Below the pieces are notes generated by a model. That model did not search any database and had not been told where the DNA came from. It saw nothing but the letters and a program-made list of their open reading frames with translations. The position numbers and the translations under genes were made by a program. A stretch of DNA of 64,000 nucleotides, from assembly GCF_014873145.1 (NCBI RefSeq), contig NZ_JADBEK010000001.1:10478001-10542000 (forward strand), in the 5' to 3' direction. The stretch comes from Nonomuraea angiospora (lineage in GTDB: Bacteria; Actinomycetota; Actinomycetes; Streptosporangiales; Streptosporangiaceae). How positions within the stretch are numbered: position 1 is the first letter of the stretch; every line of letters starts with the position of its first letter. This document shows positions 25,371 through 33,273 of the stretch, piece after piece.

Positions 25371-26170
25371 AGGCGCTGACGGTCAGGATCCTGCTCTGGG
25401 GCTACGCCGCCTTCTCCATGGCGCCCCTGCTCGTCATGGTGCTGAGCTCGTTCCGGCCCACCAGCGAGATCTTCGACCGGCCGCTCGGCCGGCCCACCGG
25501 GTTCGGCAACTACGTCAAGGCGTGGACGGAGGCGTCCTTCTCCACCTACGTGGTCAACTCGGCGGTCGTCGTGGTCTGCGCGGTGCTGCTGGGCGCCGCC
25601 GTCTCGCTGCTGGCCGCGTACCCGCTGGGCCGCAGGGAGTTCCGCGGCCGGAGCATGTTCGCCGCGTACTTCATCTCGGGCATGACCCTGCCCGCCCACC
25701 TGGGCGTGCTGCCGCTGTTCTACCTGCTGGAGAGCATGGGGCTGGTGGACTCGCTGGCCGGGCTGGTGCTGGTCTACGCGGCCGGGTCGGTCCCGTTCAA
25801 CGTGTTCGTGCTGACCGCCTTCTTCCGGCAGCTCCCGCACGAGCTGGACGAGGCCGCGTCCCTGGACGGCGCCGGGCCGTTCGCGACCTTCTGGCACGTG
25901 ATGCTGCCGCTGGTCCGGCCAGCGCTCGCGACGGTGGTGGTCTTCCAGTTCGTGCCGATCTGGAATGACTTCTTCTACCCCCTGGTCCTGATGCGGGACG
26001 AGAGCAAGCTGACCCTGCCGGTCGGCCTCACCCACTTCTTCGGCCAGTTCCAGAACGACTGGGGGACGCTCTTCGCCGGCCTGGTGATGACGACGATCCC
26101 CCTGGTCGTGCTCTTCGTGCTGGCCACGCGCCAGATCGTCGCCGGGCTGACCGCCGGCATGAACCGTTGA
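25367..26170 (+). CDS. carbohydrate ABC transporter permease (MalG/UgpE type)
   Basis: 267 aa from GTG at 25367, with a strong GAGGAGGAAG site; GTGA overlap with the previous gene. Six membrane spans and an EAA loop (HELDEAASLDGAGPFATFWH). It is the second half of the importer. No ATP-binding subunit gene is present in this operon, so a shared multipurpose ATPase (MsiK-like, as in other actinomycetes) is probably used. Confidence 0.93.
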   Translation: MKALTVRILLWGYAAFSMAPLLVMVLSSFRPTSEIFDRPLGRPTGFGNYVKAWTEASFSTYVVNSAVVVVCAVLLGAAVSLLAAYPLGRREFRGRSMFAAYFISGMTLPAHLGVLPLFYLLESMGLVDSLAGLVLVYAAGSVPFNVFVLTAFFRQLPHELDEAASLDGAGPFATFWHVMLPLVRPALATVVVFQFVPIWNDFFYPLVLMRDESKLTLPVGLTHFFGQFQNDWGTLFAGLVMTTIPLVVLFVLATRQIVAGLTAGMNR

Positions 26171-26181
26171 GGAAACAGTCT

Positions 26182-26928
26182 ATGGATCTTGTGATGGCCT
26201 TCGCCGACGAGGCGCGCTCCCGGCTGGACCGGCTGGTGACCGGAGAGCTGCCCGCCATCAGGCGGGCGGGGGCGCTGATCGCCGCGGCCGTGCGCGCCGG
26301 CGGCGTCGTGCACGCGTACGGGACGGGGCACTCGGAGGCGGTGGCGCTGGAGGTGGCGGGCCGGGCGGGCGGTCTCATCCCGACCAACCGGCTCACCCTG
26401 CGCGACCCGGTGGTGCTGGGCTCGGCCGACCCCGGCGAGTTCGACCCGCTGGCCGAGCGCGACCCGCGCACCGCGCACCAGGTGCTGGCCCTGCACACGA
26501 TCGAGAAGTCCGACGTCTTCGTCATCGCCTCCAACTCGGGCGGCAACGGCTCGACCGTGGAGATGGCCCGGCTGGTCAAGGAGCGCGGCCTGCCGCTGAT
26601 CGCGATCACCTCCCTGGCCCACTCCGGCGCCATCACCTCGCGCCATCCGTCGGGGGAGCGGCTGTTCGAGCTGGCGGACATCGTGATCGACAACCTCGCC
26701 CCGTACGGCGACGCCGTCCTGCCGACCGAGCACGGCCCGGTCTGCGGCATCTCCTCGATCACCTCGGCGCTGGCCGTGCAGCTGATGGTCGCCGAGGCGA
26801 TCGGCCTGCTCCAGGCCGATGGAACGATCCCGCCGGTCTACCTGTCGGCCAACATCCCCGGCGCCGACGCGCACAACGACGCCCTCGTGGCCCGCTACGC
26901 CGGGCGGATCAGGACCGGAGCGCTGTGA
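26182..26928 (+). CDS. SIS-domain sugar-phosphate binding/isomerase protein (UPF0309-like)
   Basis: 248 aa from ATG at 26182, with GAGGAA 8 nt upstream; TTG 26167 overlapping the previous stop is an alternative. The SIS fold shows VVHAYGTGHSEAVALEVAGR and VIASNSGGNGSTVEMARLVK, followed by ITSLAHSGAITSRHPSG. Relatives are annotated as phosphosugar isomerase-like or UPF0309. It probably acts on the phosphorylated sugar imported by the neighbouring ABC system, but I cannot tell whether as an isomerase, a deaminase-like enzyme or an etherase-like enzyme. Confidence 0.85.
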   Translation: MDLVMAFADEARSRLDRLVTGELPAIRRAGALIAAAVRAGGVVHAYGTGHSEAVALEVAGRAGGLIPTNRLTLRDPVVLGSADPGEFDPLAERDPRTAHQVLALHTIEKSDVFVIASNSGGNGSTVEMARLVKERGLPLIAITSLAHSGAITSRHPSGERLFELADIVIDNLAPYGDAVLPTEHGPVCGISSITSALAVQLMVAEAIGLLQADGTIPPVYLSANIPGADAHNDALVARYAGRIRTGAL

Positions 26929-27950
26929 ACCTGACGATCGCCGCCTTCTGGCCGCCGCCGCCCCACGAGACGACGGCCGCCCGCTACCGGGAGATCGCCG
27001 AGGCCGGCATCGACCTGGTCATCACCGGCAACTACCTCAACGACCGCGTCATCCTGCGACACGCGCTGGCCTGCGCCGAGGAGGCGGGGCTCGGCGTGCT
27101 GGTCGCCTCGGACCCGCGCGTGGACGTGCTCATGCGCGACCTGGACGTGGACCCCGCGCCGCTGATCGGCCGGGTGGTCGACGACTACCGCCCGTTCCGC
27201 TCCTTCCGCGGCGTCAGCCTCATGGACGAGCCGCACGCCGGGCAGTTCGCCAGGGTGGCGGCCGGGGTCGCCGCCGTGCGCGCGGCCGGCGCCTTCGCCT
27301 ACGCCAACCTCCTCCCGAGCCACGCCACCGGCCCCTATGACGAGTACGTGGGGGAGTTCGCCAGGATCGTCCGCCCCGACGTGCTCTCCTTCGACCGCTA
27401 CCCGTTCCTGGCCGACGGCTTCGACGAGGGCTACTTCGCCGATCTGGCGACCGTCCGCGAGCACGCGCGCCGGGCCGGGCTGCCCGCCTGGATGTACGTG
27501 CAGACGCTGGCCTACGACGGGCACCGCGAGCCGACGGCCGCCGAGCTGGCCTGGCAGGTCAACACCGCGCTCGCCTACGGTTACACCGGCATCCAGTACT
27601 TCACCTACTGGACGCCCGACCCGGCGCGCGGCGAGGGCTTCCAGCCGGCGCTCATCGGCGGGGACGGCGTGCCGACCGAGCGCCACGGCATGGTGCGCGA
27701 CCTCAACACCCGCTGGCTGCGCCCGGTGGCGGCGGAGCTGTCCGGCTGGACGTCGGCCGACCACGACGGCGACGTCCTGGTGGGCCGCTACGGTGAGGGC
27801 CTGCGGTTCGTCTGCAACGCCCGCTACGACGAGCCGGCCGAGGTCACGCTCGACGGGATCACCGAGACCTTCGACCCGGCGACCGGCTCCTACGAGGCGT
27901 GCGGCACGGCCTTCACCCTCGCGCCCGGCGCGGCGAGGCTGGTCCGATGA
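26925..27950 (+). CDS. putative cytosolic TIM-barrel glycoside hydrolase
   Basis: 341 aa from GTG at 26925 (overlaps the previous stop). No signal peptide. A (beta/alpha)8-barrel is suggested by IAAFWPPPPHETTAARYREI, DLVITGNYLN, GVSLMDEPHAGQF (possible acid/base Glu in DEP), VLSFDRYPFL, PAWMYVQTLA and GIQYFTYWTP. A small C-terminal beta domain (residues about 275-341) resembles those of GH42 or GH5-type enzymes. It probably cleaves the imported oligosaccharide inside the cell. The specific GH family is not clear to me. Overlaps the kinase gene by 4 nt. Confidence 0.65.
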   Translation: MNLTIAAFWPPPPHETTAARYREIAEAGIDLVITGNYLNDRVILRHALACAEEAGLGVLVASDPRVDVLMRDLDVDPAPLIGRVVDDYRPFRSFRGVSLMDEPHAGQFARVAAGVAAVRAAGAFAYANLLPSHATGPYDEYVGEFARIVRPDVLSFDRYPFLADGFDEGYFADLATVREHARRAGLPAWMYVQTLAYDGHREPTAAELAWQVNTALAYGYTGIQYFTYWTPDPARGEGFQPALIGGDGVPTERHGMVRDLNTRWLRPVAAELSGWTSADHDGDVLVGRYGEGLRFVCNARYDEPAEVTLDGITETFDPATGSYEACGTAFTLAPGAARLVR

Positions 27951-28870
27951 TGCTCTTCGCCGGCGTGGACGCCGGCGGCACCACCACCCGGGCCGCCCTC
28001 CACGCGGCGGACGGGACCAGGCTCGGCTACGGCACCGCCGGCCCCGGCAACCCGGCCGCGCACGGCGGCCCGGCCGCCGGGGCCGCGATCGAGCAGGCCC
28101 TGCGCCGCGCGCTCGACGGCCTGGACCCCTCGCTGGTGGCCGCCTCGGTGGCCGGGGTGGCGGGCGCGGACGGCGGCTTCGCCGAGGTGCTGCGGCGCGT
28201 CTGGACCGCCTGCGGCATCGCCTCCCCGCCCAGGCTGGTGGGTGACGTGGACGTCGCCTACGCGGCCGGCACCCCGGCGTCCTCGGGCACGTTGCTGCTG
28301 GCCGGGACGGGGGCGGCGGCCGCCCGCTTCTCCGGTCGCGCGGTGGCGGCCGTCGCCGACGGGCTCGGGTGGCTGCTCGGCGACGAGGGCGGAGGCTTCT
28401 GGATCGGCCGGGCCGGGGTGCGCGCGGCCGTCCGCGCGCTCGATCGCGGCCTGCCGTACGGGCCGCTGGTGGAGCTGGTCAGCGCGCACTTCGGCGTGAC
28501 GGGGGAGCCGCGGCGGCGCGCCGACGCGATCGTGCGGCTCGCGCAGGCCGACCGGATGCTGGTGGGGGCCGCGGCGCCGCTCGTGGCCGAGGCGGCGGCG
28601 GCCGGGGACGAGCGCGCGGCGGAGATCGCCGGCGCGGCCGCGCGGCGGCTGGTGGCGACGGCGGGCCGGGTGCACGGCGAGGGCCCGATCGTGCTGGCGG
28701 GCGGGGTGCTGGCCGCCGACGGCCCGGTACGCGCGGCGGTCATGGAGCTGCTGGCCGGGCGGGAGGTGGTCACCGCGCGGGACGGCGCGGCGGGGGCGAG
28801 CTGGCTGGCCGCGCTCGACCGCCTGGGCGACCTCGGCGCGCACGCGCGCTTCACCACGGCTTGCCATTAA
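27947..28870 (+). CDS. N-acetylglucosamine kinase-like protein (BadF/BadG/BcrA/BcrD ATPase family)
   Basis: 307 aa from ATG at 27947, overlapping the previous stop (ATGA). The ASKHA ATPase fold is shown by FAGVDAGGTTTRAALHAADG (phosphate 1), VAGADGG, LLLAGTGAAAARF (phosphate 2) and GWLLGDEGGGFWIG, which is typical of the N-acetylglucosamine kinase branch. It should phosphorylate the imported sugar at O6. It is the last gene of the operon that starts at the RpiR gene. Confidence 0.88.
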   Translation: MMLFAGVDAGGTTTRAALHAADGTRLGYGTAGPGNPAAHGGPAAGAAIEQALRRALDGLDPSLVAASVAGVAGADGGFAEVLRRVWTACGIASPPRLVGDVDVAYAAGTPASSGTLLLAGTGAAAARFSGRAVAAVADGLGWLLGDEGGGFWIGRAGVRAAVRALDRGLPYGPLVELVSAHFGVTGEPRRRADAIVRLAQADRMLVGAAAPLVAEAAAAGDERAAEIAGAAARRLVATAGRVHGEGPIVLAGGVLAADGPVRAAVMELLAGREVVTARDGAAGASWLAALDRLGDLGAHARFTTACH

Positions 28871-28871
28871 T

Positions 28872-28911
28872 TTAATGACCGATTAACCTCATCTGGTCAA
28901 ACAAATGAGGT
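28872..28911. promoter_or_regulatory. inverted repeats upstream of the TetR gene (candidate operator)
   Basis: ACCTCAT (28886-28892) and ATGAGGT (28905-28911) form a perfect dyad with a 12-bp spacer; TTAAT-GACCG-ATTAA (28872-28886) forms a second one. The stretch is strikingly AT-rich for this genome and contains the start region of the TetR gene, so it is probably the promoter and the repressor's own site. Confidence 0.55.
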
Positions 28912-28918
28912 GAGACGG

Positions 28919-29644
28919 ATGGTCAAGGTAGGACGGCCACCGCAGGACCCCGCCCGGCAGCTGGAGCGGGCCCACCGGATCCTCGACGCCGCCGCCGAGC
29001 TGATCCTGCGCTGGGGCTACGGCAAGACCACGATCGACGATGTGGCCAAGCGCGCGGGCGTCGCCAAGGGCACCATCTACCTGCACTGGAAGACGCGCGA
29101 CGAGCTCTTCGCCGCGTTGCTGCGCCGCGAGCGGGTGCTCATGCTGGCCGAGGTCCGCCGGGACGCGCCGGCCACGCTGGGCGAGCTGTACGGCGGCTAC
29201 GCCCGCGCGCTGCTGCGCAGGCCGCTGCTCCAGGCACTCATGCGGGGCGATTCGGAGCTGCTGGGCAAGTTCACCCGCCAGAAGCAGCAGGCGGGCCGGT
29301 CGCCGACGATGGGCCCGCCCCTGGAGGCGTACGTGGCGGAGCTGGTCAAGCTGGGCGCGGTGCGCGCGGAGCCGGCCGAGCCCGCCATGGTGGCCAACGC
29401 CGTCCTGTACGGCTTCCTGTTCGTGCCGGACGGCCTGTCCCGGGAGGAGTCCGCCGAGCGGATCGCGTTCCTGGTGACCGACACCATCGACCGGGCCATG
29501 AGCACCGGCCGCCCCCTGCCCGGCGACGACGCCGACGCCGTCGCGCGGGCCACCCTCGACTTCCTCGCCGCCGCGCAGGAGATCGCCGAGCAGCGGCTGG
29601 CGGCCTCCATGGGTGGGCCGCAGCAGGCGCAAAGGAGCGTGTGA
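28919..29644 (+). CDS. TetR-family transcriptional regulator
   Basis: 241 aa from ATG at 28919; an in-frame GTG at 28910 is the alternative. The N-terminal TetR helix-turn-helix is AAELILRWGYGKTTIDDVAK followed by RAGVAKGTIYLHWKTRDELF. The C-terminal ligand-binding half is all-helical. The next gene starts 1 nt after its stop, so the regulator and the phosphotransferase-like enzyme are almost certainly co-transcribed and controlled through the dyads upstream. Confidence 0.92.
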   Translation: MVKVGRPPQDPARQLERAHRILDAAAELILRWGYGKTTIDDVAKRAGVAKGTIYLHWKTRDELFAALLRRERVLMLAEVRRDAPATLGELYGGYARALLRRPLLQALMRGDSELLGKFTRQKQQAGRSPTMGPPLEAYVAELVKLGAVRAEPAEPAMVANAVLYGFLFVPDGLSREESAERIAFLVTDTIDRAMSTGRPLPGDDADAVARATLDFLAAAQEIAEQRLAASMGGPQQAQRSV

Positions 29645-29645
29645 C

Positions 29646-32120
29646 GTGAAGGCCGTACTCCCTCTCGACGACGCGGCGGCCGACCTCGCGACCGCCGGCG
29701 GCAAGGGCGCGTCGCTGGCCAGGCTCACCAGGGCGGGGCTGCCCGTTCCCGCCGGGTTCCACATCACGACCGCGGCCTACCGGGCGTTCGTGTCGGCCTT
29801 CCGCGACGAGCTCCCGCACGCGGAGGACCCGCGCGCGCTGTTCGCCGCGCACGACCTGCCCGCCGGGCTCGCCGCGGAGATCCGCCGCGCGTACGAGGCG
29901 CTCGGCGACGACGTGCCGGTGGCCGTGCGCTCGTCCGCCACCGCCGAGGACCTGCCGGACATGTCGTTCGCCGGCCAGCAGGACACCTATCTCAACGTCA
30001 GGGGCGACGCCCTGCTCGACGCGGTCAGACGCTGCTGGGCCTCGCTGTGGAACCCGCGCGCCATCGCCTACCGCGACCAGCACGGCGTCCCCCACGACGA
30101 CGTGGCGCTGGCCGTGGTGGTCCAGGAGCTGGTGGACGCGGACGCGGCCGGCGTCATGTTCACCGCGAACCCCATCAGCGGCGCCCGTGACGAGACCGTC
30201 GTCAACGCCTCCTGGGGGCTCGGCGAGGCGGTCGTCGGCGGCCAGGTCACCCCTGACACGGTCGTCGTCTCCGGCGGCGCCGTGACGCGGGAGCAGGTGA
30301 GCGACAAGACGGTCATGACCGTCCGCACCCCCGACGGCACCCGCGAGCGGCCCGTCCCGGAAGAGCTGCGGCGCGCGGCCGTGCTCGACGCCGCGCAGGC
30401 CGTGGAGCTGGCCGCGATCGGCGCGCGCATCCAGAGCCTGTACGGCACGCCGATGGACGTCGAGTGGGCCAGGCGCGACGGGAGGTTCGCCATCGTCCAG
30501 GCCCGCCCGATCACCGGCCTCAAGCCGCAGGTCGAGGAGTGGAACGACAGCCTCAAGGGCGAATACCTGTGGACCGGCGGCAACCTGGGCGAGGCCATCC
30601 CCGACGTGATGACGCCCCTGACGTGGTCGTTCGTGCGGCTGTTCATCCACGAGGCCATGTCCGCCTCGGCCCTGCCCGGCTTCGACCTGGTCGGCAACAT
30701 CGGCGGCCGCTTCTACATGAACCTGAGCGTCATCCACTCCATCGCCGGCGCCCTGGGCATGGGCGGCAGGCTGAGCGCGGTCGAGCAGGTCTTCGGCAAG
30801 CTGCCGCCGGGGCTCGCCGTCCCCATGGTGCCGGTGTCGCGCTGGGAGATCATCAAGCGGGTCCTGCCCATGGCGATCGGCATCCGGCGCCGCGTGCGTA
30901 CCAACCTCAAGGGCATGCGCGCGTTCCTGGCCACCTCGCAGCGGCGTTGCGAGGAGCTGCGCGCCACGATCGCCGCCACCGGGTCGGGCCCCGAGCTGGC
31001 CGAGCTGTGGGAGCGCGAGATCAGGGCCCACCTGGTCACCTCCTGCCGCATGCTGGAGGCCGCCGGCCGCCAGGGCGGCGCCACCCTGGTCTGGACCCGC
31101 GACCGGCTGCGCAAGATGATGGGCGAGGTCGACGCCGAGGCCATGCTGACCGGCGTCAACACCGACGGCGAGCTGGCCAGCCTGGGGCCGGTGATGGGCC
31201 TGTCCAGGCTGGCGCGCGGGGAGATCACCAGGGACGAGTTCGCCCGCGCGTACGGGCATCGCGGCCCCCACGAGTTCGAGGTGTCGATCCCGCGGCCCGG
31301 CGAGGACGACGCCTGGATCGACGCCCAGCTCGCGGGCCTGCGCGATCTGCGGGCCGGCACCGAGGCGCTGCTCGCGCGGCAGCGGAAGGCCAGGGAGGAG
31401 GCGTGGGCGCGCTTCGCCGGGCGCTATCCGCGCCAGGAGGCCAGGATGCGCGCCCGGGTCCAGCGGTGGAACGCCGTCGTGCGGGACCGCGAGGCCACGC
31501 GCTCGGAGAACATGCGGGCGTTCTGGGTGCTGCGGGCCTTCGCCGTACGGGCCGGGGAGCTGTCGGGCCGGGGCGACGAGGTGTTCTTCCTCTCCCTGGA
31601 CGAGCTGCTCGCCCTGCTGCGGGGCGAGTCCTCCGCGCTGGAGCGGGTGCCGGTGCGGCGGGCCACCTACGAGCGCTACGCCGCCCTGCCGCTCTACCCC
31701 GCGCTGATCGTCGGCCACTTCGACCCCGTGCGCTGGGCCGCCGACCCCGCCCGGCGGGCCGACGTCTACGACGCGCGCGGCACGGCCGTGCCGGTGAGCG
31801 ACACCGTGAAGGGCTTCCCCGGCGCCCCCGGCATCGTCGAGGGCGTCGCCCGGGTGATCTCGGGGCCCGAGGAGGGCGACCGGCTCAAGCCGGGCGAGAT
31901 CCTCGTCACGACGCTCACGAACGTGGGCTGGACCCCGATGTTCCCCCGCGCGGCGGCCGTGGTGACCGACATGGGCGCGCCGCTGTCGCACGCCTCGATC
32001 GTGGCGCGCGAGCTGGGCATCCCCGCCGTCGTCGGCACCGGCAACGCCACCATGCGCCTGCGCGACGGCGACCGGATCAGGGTGGACGGCGAGCGGGGCA
32101 CGGTCGAGTTGCTGGCGTGA
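29646..32120 (+). CDS. PEP synthase/rifampin phosphotransferase-like phosphotransfer enzyme
   Basis: 824 aa from GTG at 29646, with AGGAG upstream. Domain order: ATP-grasp domain about 1-310 (TAGGKGASLARLTRAGLPVP, VAVRSSATAEDLPDMSFAGQ), a long helical middle about 320-740 (WNDSLKGEYLWTGGNLGEAI), and a C-terminal swivelling phosphohistidine domain about 745-824 (DMGAPLSHASIVARELGIPA, with the His in LSH). The large C-terminal PEP-binding barrel of classic PEP synthase is absent. This ATP-domain/middle/His-domain order and length match rifampin phosphotransferases and related small-molecule kinases. Substrate unproven. TetR control fits an inducible detoxification gene. Confidence 0.82.
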   Translation: MKAVLPLDDAAADLATAGGKGASLARLTRAGLPVPAGFHITTAAYRAFVSAFRDELPHAEDPRALFAAHDLPAGLAAEIRRAYEALGDDVPVAVRSSATAEDLPDMSFAGQQDTYLNVRGDALLDAVRRCWASLWNPRAIAYRDQHGVPHDDVALAVVVQELVDADAAGVMFTANPISGARDETVVNASWGLGEAVVGGQVTPDTVVVSGGAVTREQVSDKTVMTVRTPDGTRERPVPEELRRAAVLDAAQAVELAAIGARIQSLYGTPMDVEWARRDGRFAIVQARPITGLKPQVEEWNDSLKGEYLWTGGNLGEAIPDVMTPLTWSFVRLFIHEAMSASALPGFDLVGNIGGRFYMNLSVIHSIAGALGMGGRLSAVEQVFGKLPPGLAVPMVPVSRWEIIKRVLPMAIGIRRRVRTNLKGMRAFLATSQRRCEELRATIAATGSGPELAELWEREIRAHLVTSCRMLEAAGRQGGATLVWTRDRLRKMMGEVDAEAMLTGVNTDGELASLGPVMGLSRLARGEITRDEFARAYGHRGPHEFEVSIPRPGEDDAWIDAQLAGLRDLRAGTEALLARQRKAREEAWARFAGRYPRQEARMRARVQRWNAVVRDREATRSENMRAFWVLRAFAVRAGELSGRGDEVFFLSLDELLALLRGESSALERVPVRRATYERYAALPLYPALIVGHFDPVRWAADPARRADVYDARGTAVPVSDTVKGFPGAPGIVEGVARVISGPEEGDRLKPGEILVTTLTNVGWTPMFPRAAAVVTDMGAPLSHASIVARELGIPAVVGTGNATMRLRDGDRIRVDGERGTVELLA

Positions 32121-32326
32121 AAAGTCTCCGCCAAGTCGATCGCTTCGACGGGTGGCATGGGATGACCTTGGTGCCCATGATCGAATGGTGGACTCCAGAG
32201 GACGTTTACGAGCTCGAGGCGCGCTGCGCCCGATTCCGCATTGCCAAGCTGGCGCTCGACCGGGGCCCCACAGAAATGGACAGGGCAGAAATGGGCAGGG
32301 AGGATGAGGCCGATCCGGCGGCGTGA
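32117..32326 (+). CDS. possible small protein coupled to the phosphotransferase gene
   Basis: 69 aa if started at GTG 32117, which overlaps the previous stop (GTGA); 54 aa from ATG 32163. The sequence (MTLVPMIEWWTPEDVYELEA, then RCARFRIAKLALDRGP) is protein-like and helical. Codon use is less GC-biased than in neighbours (AAA, AGT, CAA, GAT early on). Its end contains a 15-bp tandem repeat (32270-32299) and overlaps the start of the next gene by 23 nt. No family recognised. Confidence 0.4.
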   Translation: MKSLRQVDRFDGWHGMTLVPMIEWWTPEDVYELEARCARFRIAKLALDRGPTEMDRAEMGREDEADPAA

Positions 32327-33212
32327 CCTCGCCGAGCTGCCCCCGTCGCTCGTGGCCGAGGTGGAGCGCAGGCTGGGCGCCGTGCGCGGCTTCGAGGAGC
32401 GGCGGGGCGGCTTCTCGGACGGCGTGCTCGGCGTGGCCGCGCTCGCGGGCGGGGAGCGCGTGTTCGTCAAGGCCGTCCCGGCGGACGGCGGGGACGCGGA
32501 CGCCTACCGGGAGGAGGCTGCGGTCAGCGCGGCGCTGCCTCCCGGGGTGCCCGCGCCGCGCCTGCTGTTCACGGACGAAAGGGACGGCTGGCTGCTGATC
32601 TGCTCCGAACTGGCGCCCGGGCGGCTGCCGCACGAGCCGTGGCGCCCCGAGGAGCTGGCGGCGGCGCTGGACCTGCTCACGGCCTGCGCCAGGGAGCTGA
32701 CCCCGGCGCCGGTCGAGGGCCTCCCGACCGTCGCCGCGCGCATGAAGGGCCGCTGCGAGCTGTGGCAGGACCCGGGCGCCGCCCGCCTCGGCGCGTGGGA
32801 ACGCGGCCACCTGGCCAGGCTGGCGGAGGTCGAGCGGGAATGGGAGTCGCTGGTCACCGGCGACACGATGCTCCACTTCGATCCGCGCTTCGACAACATC
32901 CTCATCGACGAGCGCGGCACGGCCCGGCTCGTGGACTGGGGGCGGGCCTGCGTCGGCCCGGACTGGGCGGACCTCGTCTGCCTGCTGCTGGAGTCCGAGC
33001 TCGGGGACCCCGACCTGGAGGAGGTCTTCGCCGGGCACCCGCTGGGGCGGCGGGCGGCGCCGGAGGGCGTGGACGCGCTGCTGGTGGCGCTCCTGGGCTA
33101 CTGGACGCGTACGGCGGCGCTCCCCGGACCGGCGCACGCGCCGCACCTGCGGGAGCGGCGCGAGCACTCCCGCCGCGCCACCCTCGCCTGGCTCAGCGCC
33201 CGCTGGGCGTGA
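32304..33212 (+). CDS. aminoglycoside phosphotransferase-fold protein
   Basis: 302 aa from ATG at 32304. APH-type kinase fold: the N-lobe has VFVKAVP with the ATP lysine, the catalytic loop is MLHFDPRFDNILID (H-x-D-x4-N) and the metal site is LVDWGRACVGPDWADL. The substrate of this broad family (antibiotics, choline, sugars, homoserine) cannot be read. Located just downstream of the TetR/phosphotransferase pair, so possibly part of the same resistance or modification unit. The last codons fall inside a 19-bp tandem repeat. Confidence 0.85.
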   Translation: MRPIRRRDLAELPPSLVAEVERRLGAVRGFEERRGGFSDGVLGVAALAGGERVFVKAVPADGGDADAYREEAAVSAALPPGVPAPRLLFTDERDGWLLICSELAPGRLPHEPWRPEELAAALDLLTACARELTPAPVEGLPTVAARMKGRCELWQDPGAARLGAWERGHLARLAEVEREWESLVTGDTMLHFDPRFDNILIDERGTARLVDWGRACVGPDWADLVCLLLESELGDPDLEEVFAGHPLGRRAAPEGVDALLVALLGYWTRTAALPGPAHAPHLRERREHSRRATLAWLSARWA

Positions 33213-33264
33213 AAGGGCCCGCTGGACGTGAAAGGGCCCGCGGGGCGTGAAGGGGCCCGCCGGG
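33198..33264. repeat. 19-bp tandem repeat, about 3.5 copies, spanning a stop codon
   Basis: Units start at 33198, 33217, 33236 and 33255 (partial). Each has GCCCGC...GTGAA(A/G)GG. Each unit boundary contains a GGGCCC palindrome. It begins within the last codons and stop of the aminoglycoside phosphotransferase-like gene and fills the gap to the convergent permease gene. Confidence 0.9.
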
Positions 33265-33273
33265 AGGAGCGCG

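Noticed and set aside
28871..33212. Biosynthetic gene cluster for rifamycin-type or aminoglycoside antibiotics
   Set aside because: No polyketide synthase, sugar-forming or tailoring genes are present; only modification-type enzymes are seen.
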